From assembly GCA_018664825.1 (NCBI GenBank), contig JABJNO010000017.1:114743-163010 (forward strand): a stretch of DNA of 48,268 bases, given 5' to 3'. Below are positions 8,644 through 17,148 of the stretch, piece after piece. A program made the position numbers and the translations under genes. The stretch's first letter is position 1, and each line of letters starts with the position of its first letter. The DNA is from Candidatus Parcubacteria bacterium. Lineage in GTDB: Bacteria; Patescibacteriota; Patescibacteriia; UBA1558; GWA2-36-10. The notes beneath the pieces were generated by a model. That model searched no databases. It saw only the letters and a list, made by a program, of their open reading frames with translations, and had not been told where the DNA came from.

Positions 8644-9363
8644 ATGAAGCACATCCTTACTATCATTCTGATTCTGGCTGCCAGCATGCTTTTTGTTGGT
8701 TGCGAGCAGGGCAATGACATCACTGTTGCTGTACCTGATTTTGACGAAAATGGCGTCAATGTCACTGCCGATGAAGTTCACACCGAACTTCTCGAAAAGA
8801 TGTATGCCGAACGAGATTTCGCCAAGTTGGACAAGTCCGCGATGTCTACTGATGCTACCAGAATTACTAACGAAGTTCTGACTAGCTATGGTGAAGCTCC
8901 GATGAGCGAAGAGGATATCGCTGACGCTATCGAAGAAGGTCGTCGTATGGCCAAGATGGACCCCGATGTGTTGATTGCTAGCATCCTTGATGCTAATGAT
9001 CTTGTCTGGTGGAATCGCTTTGCCAACGAGGCTACGGCCATCAACTGTCGTCAGGTTTACAAGGCTCACTGCAAGACCTATGGTACCCCTGAGGCCGGTA
9101 GTATGCTGGAAACTCTAACTGGTGTGGGCATGTCTTCCGGTGAATTCTGGAGCAAGTACCGCAAGGACGATATTCCTACCTACAACAACCCTTATGTCCC
9201 CCAGCAGAACGAAAAAAGCTGGCGTGGATTCTTCCGCTTTGTGGTGGCTGTGGCTGTTGACGGTGGCGCTGGTGCGGCTTCGTCTGCTGGTGGTCCGATT
9301 GTTGCTGGTGCTGTCGCCGGTTTGGCCAGCATCGGTGCTGACACTGTTATCTTTGGTGAGTAA
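8644..9363 (+). CDS. Putative lipoprotein with Gly/Ala-rich hydrophobic C-terminus
   Basis: MKHILTIILILAASMLFVGCEQGND (lipobox LFVGC); SD AGGAGG at 8631-8636; C-terminus GGAGAASSAGGPIVAGAVAGLASIGADTVIFGE. Confidence 0.75.
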   Translation: MKHILTIILILAASMLFVGCEQGNDITVAVPDFDENGVNVTADEVHTELLEKMYAERDFAKLDKSAMSTDATRITNEVLTSYGEAPMSEEDIADAIEEGRRMAKMDPDVLIASILDANDLVWWNRFANEATAINCRQVYKAHCKTYGTPEAGSMLETLTGVGMSSGEFWSKYRKDDIPTYNNPYVPQQNEKSWRGFFRFVVAVAVDGGAGAASSAGGPIVAGAVAGLASIGADTVIFGE

Positions 9364-9416
9364 ATTTTACTCTCACCAAAAAAACTAAACTTGATAAAAC
9401 ACACTGGAGGCAAAAA

Positions 9417-9647
9417 ATGCCGAGTCCTCTTCTTTACATTATTTTTGGTGTTGTTGGTACCTTTATTGGTCACCTGATGCTGAAAAATGACAAAATTACC
9501 TACCCCTTGGGCATTGGTATTGGTCTGGCAATCGGCTTTACGATTAGCAACCAAGCCCCTGCCTATTTGTTGGCGATTTTGCTCTTTGCTCCGCTTTTGA
9601 TCTGGCGCAGGAAACACGTTCTTGCTCAGTCTATTAGTATGAGCTAA
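9417..9647 (+). CDS. Small membrane protein
   Basis: 76-aa hydrophobic ORF, SD GGAGG immediately upstream. Confidence 0.65.
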   Translation: MPSPLLYIIFGVVGTFIGHLMLKNDKITYPLGIGIGLAIGFTISNQAPAYLLAILLFAPLLIWRRKHVLAQSISMS

Positions 9648-9789
9648 TCCCTCAAGGGCTCATATATTTATATATGAGCCCTTTCTATTTGACAAATAAG
9701 CTATATTATACTTGAATTAATAGTTATATAGTAATATACTTTAAGCAGTTCATTGAAATAGGGTAAATAAACAACGAAAGGAACCTGTC

Positions 9790-10080
9790 ATGAGGCGAAT
9801 AAGCTTAGTTTTGAGTGTTTGTCTTTTGGCAACACTCCTCTGCTCTTGTAGCTATCATCCTCCAATCAACACCGCTACTTCTTATATAGCGAGCAATGAT
9901 AGTACTGGCACACAAAAAATCATCGTCGTCAACGGCAAAAAATATACTTGCATCAACGAAGATGGTACTTGGCGATGTGTAGAATTGGCAGATTTTGAGA
10001 ACAAACTCACTGGTATGGGAAGTTTAAATGCTTCCCAACAAAACTCAAATATTGGACCAAACAATCCAAACGAAAGGTAA
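9790..10080 (+). CDS. Small putative lipoprotein
   Basis: MRRISLVLSVCLLATLLCSCSYHPP: signal peptide and lipobox LCSC. Confidence 0.65.
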   Translation: MRRISLVLSVCLLATLLCSCSYHPPINTATSYIASNDSTGTQKIIVVNGKKYTCINEDGTWRCVELADFENKLTGMGSLNASQQNSNIGPNNPNER

Positions 10081-10084
10081 GGAA

Positions 10085-10720
10085 ATGCGAAAATATTTTC
10101 TTTTGGGCACAATCTTGCTACTCATGCTGAGTATCTCGGCTTGCTCAACAACTGGTTCTAGATTTGCTGCTACACGCCAGCTCTCTATCCACCAAGCCGC
10201 ATACAATGATAGTACCAAGCTGGACTTCTTTCAATACAAAGAAGGTTGGTTGGACCCACAAACAGTAATTCTCGCTGAAGCCAACCGTATGTCGCAGCAA
10301 AGTGGTGGTATGCCTGTTGAAACTGTACGAGCAATCATGCCTGATATGCCAAGGTATAAAATATTTTTTTACCTTGCCAAGCAAAATGTTGTTGTTTATA
10401 GAATAGGCATAGATATGCCCTCTGATCTTTTACTCAAATTCTCTTCGCGTGGTAGCCTGACCTTTAACTTGGCTTCTGGCAAAGAGGTCCCTGACTTAGG
10501 AATCATTGTTCCGCAAGATTTTAGTCCAATCTCTGATTGGCATGATTCACGTCGACAAGTAGCTGTCTTGAGCAAAAATTCGAATAATGGCAAACCTGCG
10601 GGTATGCCAAATGTAATATTCGTCTTGATGCCAAAATCAGTCTATGGTCAACGTGTAGTGAAAGTCACTCCCAACAAAAGCATGAGCTTTTCTGGTCAAG
10701 CATCCTTTGCTCTTAAGTGA
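10085..10720 (+). CDS. Putative lipoprotein
   Basis: MRKYFLLGTILLLMLSISACSTTGSRF (lipobox SISAC). ATG at 10085 preferred over the track start at 10028. Confidence 0.7.
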   Translation: MRKYFLLGTILLLMLSISACSTTGSRFAATRQLSIHQAAYNDSTKLDFFQYKEGWLDPQTVILAEANRMSQQSGGMPVETVRAIMPDMPRYKIFFYLAKQNVVVYRIGIDMPSDLLLKFSSRGSLTFNLASGKEVPDLGIIVPQDFSPISDWHDSRRQVAVLSKNSNNGKPAGMPNVIFVLMPKSVYGQRVVKVTPNKSMSFSGQASFALK

Positions 10721-10808
10721 CTTTCTCCTGATAGGTCACGGGGGGAACGAAAGGAGGATTTTGTACAAATCACCCCGAATAGACAATTCCAACCCCATGG
10801 AGGAAGTA

Positions 10809-11009
10809 ATGAAGAAGATCACCATGACTATCATGATAGTCATCCTGGCAATCAGCCTGACGGCACCAGCTGTCATGGCGGGTTACCTGCCACCCCTGTC
10901 TTGCACAACCGCAGCGGAACTCGGTTGGAAAAGCTGGGGATGGAACACGCGTTGTCTCTATGCAATGCAGGACAACTGTTGTGACCCAATGGGCGATCCT
11001 TGGTACTAG
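10809..11009 (+). CDS. Small secreted Cys/Trp-rich peptide precursor
   Basis: MKKITMTIMIVILAISLTAPAVMA|GYLPPLSCTTAAELGWKSWGWNTRCLYAMQDNCCDPMGDPWY; SD GGAGG 5 nt before ATG; followed by a terminator. Confidence 0.65.
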   Translation: MKKITMTIMIVILAISLTAPAVMAGYLPPLSCTTAAELGWKSWGWNTRCLYAMQDNCCDPMGDPWY

Positions 11010-11056
11010 AAAAAGTACTAGGACAAACTAACTACTAAAAGTAGTTACAACAAAAG

Positions 11057-11098
11057 ACCCTACTTCTGGATTAATCTAGAAGTAGGGTTGTTTTTTTT
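11057..11098 (+). terminator. Intrinsic terminator
   Basis: CCCTACTTCT..AGAAGTAGGG followed by TTGTTTTTTTT. Confidence 0.85.
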
Positions 11099-11103
11099 AT
11101 TTA

Positions 11104-11140
11104 AAAAGCCGTTCTTTGCTGTATAGCAAAGAACGGCTTA
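11104..11140 (-). terminator. Terminator hairpin for the beta-propeller gene
   Basis: AAGCCGTTCTTTGCT-GTAT-AGCAAAGAACGGCTT, perfect 15-bp stem, T-rich on the minus side. Confidence 0.75.
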
Positions 11141-11143
11141 TGG

Positions 11144-12319
11144 TTATTGGTCTATCATTCGACACAGTATGACCTGTGCCAATTCCTCTTCTCCTAACTT
11201 GCTGTTAGGATTTTCATGAAAATATGATTTTCTAGGAAAGTCATATTTTCCCTTTATGATAGCCACCAAGCCATCACCAAGAAAAATGATATCGTCTCTA
11301 AAACTACTTCCAGGGTAAATCAGGTTGACAATTTGTGTATGCTGCCCCTGCTCGTCAAATACTTGGTATTGACGATAGACCCCTGGAATGTGATCACTCC
11401 GTGATTCCCTAACCCAGAGATGATCATTTTCATCAACATACAAGCCCTTTATAGCAGGTTCAAAATCCTCAACCTGCATATACTCACCTTCTCCCATGTA
11501 GGACAAAAATTCCTTTTCCTGAGCAGAACGCCGATGGGGCTCATGTTCTTGATTGATGGTACTCAAGCGTTTCCCCTGATCATCATATATTTGAACCAAA
11601 TATTGATGTCTATCAGGCACAACATAAAGTTTTCCATCTGATGATATATCCCAAACATCATAATTGAATGGATGGGGTATATCAGCTTCGTCAGGCATAT
11701 CAAATGTCAATATATACTCTTGCTCCAACACTCGGGCCTGTTCTCTGGCCACAGGAGTACCTCTAATAGTATCCCTGACAGCAAAGATGGACAGGGCTGT
11801 AGTTTTGGATTCTCTATCCAAATACATAACAGCATTGCAAGAGACCAAATATCCGTGACGGTACTTGGTATAAGGCAAGTGAAAGACAACTCGCTCGCCT
11901 GGCTCTGGCATGACTTTGGTCATAAAACGAATAGTAGGCTCAGGACGACCCTGGAGATCACTAACAATGATTCTACCTGGCATAGCTTTTACTAGACCAA
12001 ATTGATTGCCTCCAAAAATGATTAGATCAGCTGGGTTGTCACATTCGCCCGGACCTTCACCATCTACACGGTAGACAGCAATAAGCTCGCCATCAATAGT
12101 GAGCTTATATACCTTTGAAGTGGCATTGTCCAAAAAATAGACACTGCTTCCATCACGCTGAACCGAAGTGACAACCTTTAGAAGATGGTCGTCGTCGTCA
12201 GCACCACCGATGTTCCATAGTTCTTCAAGGGCTATGTTTCTAAGCTCCTGAGCATCAGATACCGAGGTCATAAAAAACATAGTCAAAAGCACTAACAGGA
12301 ACAGATTGTAAGTCTTCAT
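11144..12319 (-). CDS. Secreted 6-bladed beta-propeller-like protein
   Basis: N-terminal signal peptide (...MTSVSDAQ); repeated propeller-like strands; VDGEGPGECDNPADL resembles the G-x-GPGEF motif of 6-bladed propeller proteins. Confidence 0.65.
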   Translation of the reverse strand: MKTYNLFLLVLLTMFFMTSVSDAQELRNIALEELWNIGGADDDDHLLKVVTSVQRDGSSVYFLDNATSKVYKLTIDGELIAVYRVDGEGPGECDNPADLIIFGGNQFGLVKAMPGRIIVSDLQGRPEPTIRFMTKVMPEPGERVVFHLPYTKYRHGYLVSCNAVMYLDRESKTTALSIFAVRDTIRGTPVAREQARVLEQEYILTFDMPDEADIPHPFNYDVWDISSDGKLYVVPDRHQYLVQIYDDQGKRLSTINQEHEPHRRSAQEKEFLSYMGEGEYMQVEDFEPAIKGLYVDENDHLWVRESRSDHIPGVYRQYQVFDEQGQHTQIVNLIYPGSSFRDDIIFLGDGLVAIIKGKYDFPRKSYFHENPNSKLGEEELAQVILCRMIDQ

Positions 12320-12469
12320 GGTATTCCCTTTCCTTTGATTTCAAGTTAATTACCACTAAGTTATGAACGTACGCGAACAATATAATATAATATATATAGT
12401 AATATATGTCAATTTATACGATTGACAAAAATCAAAATAAATAGTAGTATACTACCGTATTAAAAGTAT

Positions 12470-12543
12470 TCGGAGATCGTCTAATGGTAGGACACCTGGT
12501 TTTGGTCCAGGCAATCGGGGTTCGATCCCCTGTCTCCGAGCCA
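12470..12543 (+). tRNA. tRNA-Gln (anticodon TTG), CCA encoded
   Basis: Acceptor TCGGAGA:TCTCCGA; D arm GTCTAATGGTAGGAC; anticodon arm CCTGG-TTTTGGT-CCAGG; T arm GGGG-TTCGATC-CCCT; 3' GCCA. Confidence 0.95.
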
Positions 12544-12596
12544 AATCGAGCTAAGTTATTTACGCACGAGACGCGTAATATAAAATATATTAAAAA

Positions 12597-12632
12597 ACAA
12601 CCCATTCGACTATGCTCAGGGCTGTTTTTTTG
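12597..12632. terminator. Bidirectional terminator containing a TTCGACTATGCTCAGGG palindrome-like loop
   Basis: ACAACCC..GGGCTGT stem flanked by A6 and T7. Confidence 0.7.
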
Positions 12633-12654
12633 TTATTACAATTTTTTCTATTAA

Positions 12655-15600
12655 CTATGTCAACATTTTAAGTAATTGACCTATTTTTTTATTTTTTGTC
12701 TGTGTATATACACTTTCTAATTCTTCTTTCTCTTCATCAGAATAATTAAAACTAGCAACAAGATCTAGAGAGATATCATCTGATAGTAATTTATTTATTT
12801 TATTTTCATCACCAATGCTTGTTAAAAACTTATATTTTTCAATCATATAATCTGCCATACTCATTTCCTCCATCACACGATGTTGAAATCCATCTTTCTC
12901 AAATAATGTATTATAACGAGCATAAGTCGCTTCCTGGCTTTCTAATTCTTCCACTGAAGATTTAACAAAATCTTGACTTAAAGATATATCAGTTGGTTTG
13001 TCAGGTGTCTCATGACTTAATACCATAAATAATACAGATGCTGCTACGGCAACCTTGGTTATTGGTGATTGCATTTTCTTTCTTATCCAACTAGATAAAT
13101 ACACAATATTATCTGGCTTTTTGAAAATCATCTCTTTTTCAGCCTGAGCTTCAAAACTAGAAAATTCATTTTCAACGATCGTGGACAATGCATTGTCAAT
13201 CCTACCTTTAAACTCATCTATTTCATCTTCAGTATTATCCACACTAAAAGAAACACGAATTACTCCATTACCAGCGCGATGATCATCATCTTCTTGTAAT
13301 TTTGTACGATCAACATAAGAAACAAAAATACCCTGTTCAGAAAGCTCTTTAGCAAACCCACGATTATCAATTCCGGAAATACTAAATGCATAAATAAAAT
13401 CGGTACCATTTTCTACCTCAGTTAGCTCTAATCCATGCCCCTCAGTTGTATTTTGGATAACACTTCTAAAATGATTTTTTACTTCAAGTCGTCTTGCGCT
13501 AATTTCTTCAAAATTTCCATCTGAATACCCTCTCTCTGCTAAATGTCCCATTGCGGCTGTAAATCCATAAATATCCCTCGGATCTATACTATCATCAACA
13601 TTTGACTCTACACCTAATGATGGATCAACCATACCATCTAAGATTACCTGCTCATCCTGCCAAAATAATTTATTTAATTTTGGTAAATTTTTCTTAATAA
13701 TAGGATTATCTGGATTTATAAAACCTAGACCCACTGGCGTACTCCCCATTGTTTTGTGTGGGGTACCTACATAAGCATCACAACCAATATCTGCAAAATC
13801 AACATTTGGAATATTGCCAAGGGCTTGTGCTCCATCTATGATTATAAATATTTCTGGATCATCTGGATTTATTTCTTTTTTCTTTTGACGAACAAATTCA
13901 CTAATTTCTTTAACAGGCAACTCTTCTCCTGTGTCTCGTATTACATGGCTAATTACAAAACATTTTGTTTCAGGTGTTAAATTATTTTCAATATTGGCAT
14001 ATATATTTTCTAAATTTTCATTTACTACACTTACAACATCTGTTTCAACTCCGGTGAGCTCATCTACTGTATCACCATAGCCCTTTCCACGTTGATGGTA
14101 AAATGTTGGATAGGCTGACCATGGGTCATTACCAGTTGGATTACCATGATCCATATTTACCTCAAACAAGCGAGTTATTGATTTATTTTCAGCATTGGTC
14201 AACATTACTCTATCACCCTTTTGCATACCGACAAGCCAAGATATTAGTTTTGTTACCTCCGTAGTATTACGACCAAATATTACACCTTCTTTTTCTATAC
14301 CAACTAGCTTAGCAGCCTCTTCACGTGCCTGCGTAGAAACATTTTCCCAATCACTATTAGAAAGCCCTGCTATCGCATCTGTTATCTCCTCTACTTCATT
14401 GGCTCGATTTGATATTGAAGCGTGGTTAAGATGCAAAGCTTCAACTTCTCCTTTTAGATACCCACCATATTGCTCATCATCAAAATAGAAATCATTACTA
14501 AATTCTTTACGATATCTTTCTAAATGTTGTTGAATTTCTTGATTACTATATTCTACTCCAATCAAACCATCGCCAATCTCTTGTCTGGCATAAGCATAGA
14601 TCTCATTTACTTTATCCGTGGTTAAATTAGATAATTGATGAGCAGATTCAAATCGTGGATGCCTTTGTAGCTCTTGATTAAAATCAGGTTTATTCTCCAT
14701 GTCTAGCCACTCCTTTGTCCCTGGATATGGCGTATTAATATTTATTGCGATTGAATTTTTTGTGATTAAGCCTGTTGAATATAGTTCGCCAATATAATCA
14801 ACTGTCTCTTTATAATCACCTAAACCTTCCAATCCAAATTGCAATGAAACGCCCGCACGTAAATCAATTTCACTACACCAGGCTAATACTTCTTCAACTT
14901 TTTCTAATTTAACAATTTTACCTTTTTTGCCAATTTGTTCTTCAATTTGTTCAAAGCCAAAATAAATATATGAACACCCAGCTTGCTGCATCTTTTCTAA
15001 AGACTCCTTATTAGGAATATCAGCAAAAGAAGTTTGACAGCCCCACTCAAACTCAGTACCTTTTTCCTGCAGTGCTATTATGCCCTCCATTAACTCATCA
15101 ACTCTTTTGGGGATTTGAGTGAATGTTGAATCATCAAAGAATATCGCCTCGTATTGATATTCATTTATCAACATTTCGATTTCTTCTAACGCTTTCTCAA
15201 CAGTGGGCTTACTAGACTTATTTGTTTTGTACATTGCTGAGCTGAGTGATTCCATACAAAAACTGCAACTATACTTACAGCCCATTTGTGTCATGATTTG
15301 CGCAGTTTTTTTCCCATCAAATATTGAAAATTTATTTTCACTTGTAAGCCTCCCTCTAAACATCAATGGTAATTTATTCCAATCCAAAGGCATTCCGCTT
15401 AATGGCACTGTTTCAACTTCATCATTTGTATTTACAACTGAAATATTTCCTACTCCCTCAATATTACTAAATGAATCTTTATGTTTGAGAATCTCTTCTG
15501 TAATTTCCCTATTATCCATTCCCTTATTATTTGCAATGATTTTTAAAACTTCAGTCAAAGCATATGGAGCATCTCCTGACACAACTATATCAAATAGTTT

Positions 15601-16287
15601 TTTTGCGTCAGCATTATGCAAAGTAGATTGTTCACGAATAGCATCAACATCTTGCTCTGAATCTACTAAATTTAAATATGCCTCTGCATTCACACCGTCC
15701 TCATGTGATCCTCCTAATATAATTATTGTCTCTGGTGATTTTTCTTTAATCCTCTTTGCAATTTCTCCAGCAAAAAAATGTCCTTCACTGGTATTACTAA
15801 TACCCACCACGCGAGGTTTTTCAGATTCTATACTTTCAACTAATTGTTGAATAAATTCATCATTGAATTGTCCGGGGTTCATCATAGCTGTTACCTCGGG
15901 GCTGGTATCTGCAGGAAAAGTATCGGTTCGGATATATCTATCTAATACAGACGTAGCATACATCAATGGAGTTGGCTCTCCAGGAAAAACTCCACTCACT
16001 TCTTCTCCAATATGTGGAGCACTAATAAATAAAACCGGGAAATATTTCAATTTATGTACTTCTCTTTCTAGTGCAATAGGATGTTCTTCATCAGGAATAT
16101 TCTGATTTGATAAATTTTTTCTTGCCTGTTCCTCTATTATAGCATCTCTTTCTTGTAAAAATTCCATATACTGCTCAGTATTTTGTTCATCCTCTGGACG
16201 AAAATACTCCTGTTCATTTTTTTCTACTTCAAGATCAACCCTATCATCAGGATTAAATGGTTCTAAATTAAACAATTTTTCACTCAT
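12655..16287 (-). CDS. B12-binding-like / radical SAM / class-V aminotransferase (PLP) fusion with C-terminal TM segment
   Basis: CKYSCSFC (CX3CX2C) with TQMGC context; aminotransferase-V features LHLNHASISNRANEVEE, IIIDGAQALGNIPNVDFADIGCDAYVGTPHKTMGSTPVGLGF (PLP Lys in HK); TM-like VAVAASVLFMVLS near the C-terminus. Confidence 0.85.
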   Translation of the reverse strand: MSEKLFNLEPFNPDDRVDLEVEKNEQEYFRPEDEQNTEQYMEFLQERDAIIEEQARKNLSNQNIPDEEHPIALEREVHKLKYFPVLFISAPHIGEEVSGVFPGEPTPLMYATSVLDRYIRTDTFPADTSPEVTAMMNPGQFNDEFIQQLVESIESEKPRVVGISNTSEGHFFAGEIAKRIKEKSPETIIILGGSHEDGVNAEAYLNLVDSEQDVDAIREQSTLHNADAKKLFDIVVSGDAPYALTEVLKIIANNKGMDNREITEEILKHKDSFSNIEGVGNISVVNTNDEVETVPLSGMPLDWNKLPLMFRGRLTSENKFSIFDGKKTAQIMTQMGCKYSCSFCMESLSSAMYKTNKSSKPTVEKALEEIEMLINEYQYEAIFFDDSTFTQIPKRVDELMEGIIALQEKGTEFEWGCQTSFADIPNKESLEKMQQAGCSYIYFGFEQIEEQIGKKGKIVKLEKVEEVLAWCSEIDLRAGVSLQFGLEGLGDYKETVDYIGELYSTGLITKNSIAININTPYPGTKEWLDMENKPDFNQELQRHPRFESAHQLSNLTTDKVNEIYAYARQEIGDGLIGVEYSNQEIQQHLERYRKEFSNDFYFDDEQYGGYLKGEVEALHLNHASISNRANEVEEITDAIAGLSNSDWENVSTQAREEAAKLVGIEKEGVIFGRNTTEVTKLISWLVGMQKGDRVMLTNAENKSITRLFEVNMDHGNPTGNDPWSAYPTFYHQRGKGYGDTVDELTGVETDVVSVVNENLENIYANIENNLTPETKCFVISHVIRDTGEELPVKEISEFVRQKKKEINPDDPEIFIIIDGAQALGNIPNVDFADIGCDAYVGTPHKTMGSTPVGLGFINPDNPIIKKNLPKLNKLFWQDEQVILDGMVDPSLGVESNVDDSIDPRDIYGFTAAMGHLAERGYSDGNFEEISARRLEVKNHFRSVIQNTTEGHGLELTEVENGTDFIYAFSISGIDNRGFAKELSEQGIFVSYVDRTKLQEDDDHRAGNGVIRVSFSVDNTEDEIDEFKGRIDNALSTIVENEFSSFEAQAEKEMIFKKPDNIVYLSSWIRKKMQSPITKVAVAASVLFMVLSHETPDKPTDISLSQDFVKSSVEELESQEATYARYNTLFEKDGFQHRVMEEMSMADYMIEKYKFLTSIGDENKINKLLSDDISLDLVASFNYSDEEKEELESVYTQTKNKKIGQLLKMLT

Positions 16288-16407
16288 AGTATTATAATAT
16301 TATTTATGACTCTATTGAAATAATAGCTAAATTAAACCATTTTGTAAATAAAAACCCCTCACTGAGACTCTTCATTTATGAAGCTTTTTTTTGTTATAAA
16401 TTGTTAT

Positions 16408-17148
16408 CTAATATCTAGTAAAGTTTCTATAATTACGTGCCTCTAATATTTTTTCACTTGCCTCTTCTTCTAGGCTTTTATTACATTCATAGGAATCTAC
16501 CTCTGTAATTCCCTTAATCCTATCTATTCTAAATGTTCTTATGTCCTTAGCGTAATGACAGTAGCCAGAAAAATATGTGTCATTAACAACATAGGGATCA
16601 ATAACCCTGGATTTTCCTTTATAATTTATTTGCACAGAACGCCTACTATCAATACAATTTTTTATTTCTTTATAAAAGTCTATTTTTGGTTTTTGTATAA
16701 CCTTGGCAGTTTTGATCTTATTTTTTTTAGTATATACTAAACCCTCAGTCCAATTTCTTCCGCAATCTTTACAGATATATCTTTGTTTGCCCACCCTAAA
16801 ACCCTTTCTCTCAAATCTAGAAGATTCACAATTAGGGCATTTTATGAAGTTATCTTTTTTTTCATGGCTATATTCTTTACTATCATAATCCTTTTTAATA
16901 TTTGTATCCTTAGCCTTAGAAAATAAATTTAATCTACTTCTAAATGCATGCAACGTTTTACTTCTATCCTTCTCATAACACCACAAACATAAATTAACAT
17001 TTTTATAAGGAAAATAAATATTACTAAATATTTTTTCACAACCATCACAAGCTCTATCTTCTCTATCTTTTAATCTATCTATTTGATTATGAAATTGTTC
17101 AAGTACTAAGCTATTTTTAGTTTTTTTTTTACTAAATTTTCTAATCGA
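16408..17148 (-). CDS. Zn-ribbon + WYL-domain protein; open frame begins inside the helicase 3' end, no ATG
   Basis: The track ORF begins at TTG (16986), but the frame is open to 17148 and encodes CDGCEKIFSNIYFPYKNVNLCLWC, then CPNCESSRFERKGFRVGKQRYICKDCGRNW, then WYL-like SVQINYKGKSRVIDPYVVNDTYFSGYCHYAKDIRTFRIDRIKGI. Confidence 0.65.
   Translation of the reverse strand, partial: SIRKFSKKKTKNSLVLEQFHNQIDRLKDREDRACDGCEKIFSNIYFPYKNVNLCLWCYEKDRSKTLHAFRSRLNLFSKAKDTNIKKDYDSKEYSHEKKDNFIKCPNCESSRFERKGFRVGKQRYICKDCGRNWTEGLVYTKKNKIKTAKVIQKPKIDFYKEIKNCIDSRRSVQINYKGKSRVIDPYVVNDTYFSGYCHYAKDIRTFRIDRIKGITEVDSYECNKSLEEEASEKILEARNYRNFTRY

Noticed and set aside
8529-9069. ORFs on both strands covering the 8537-8586 hairpin and the lipoprotein start
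   Set aside because: They overlap a structured intergenic region and a gene with a clear SD and signal peptide; better explained as spurious.
12365-12378. GAAC-N6-GAAC near the beta-propeller promoter as a second LexA box
   Set aside because: Spacing is 6, not 7, and the orientation and gene context do not support SOS control.
15203-15850. Plus-strand 215-aa ORF inside the radical SAM gene
   Set aside because: Fully antisense to a well-supported coding region; low-complexity hydrophobic translation without family motifs.
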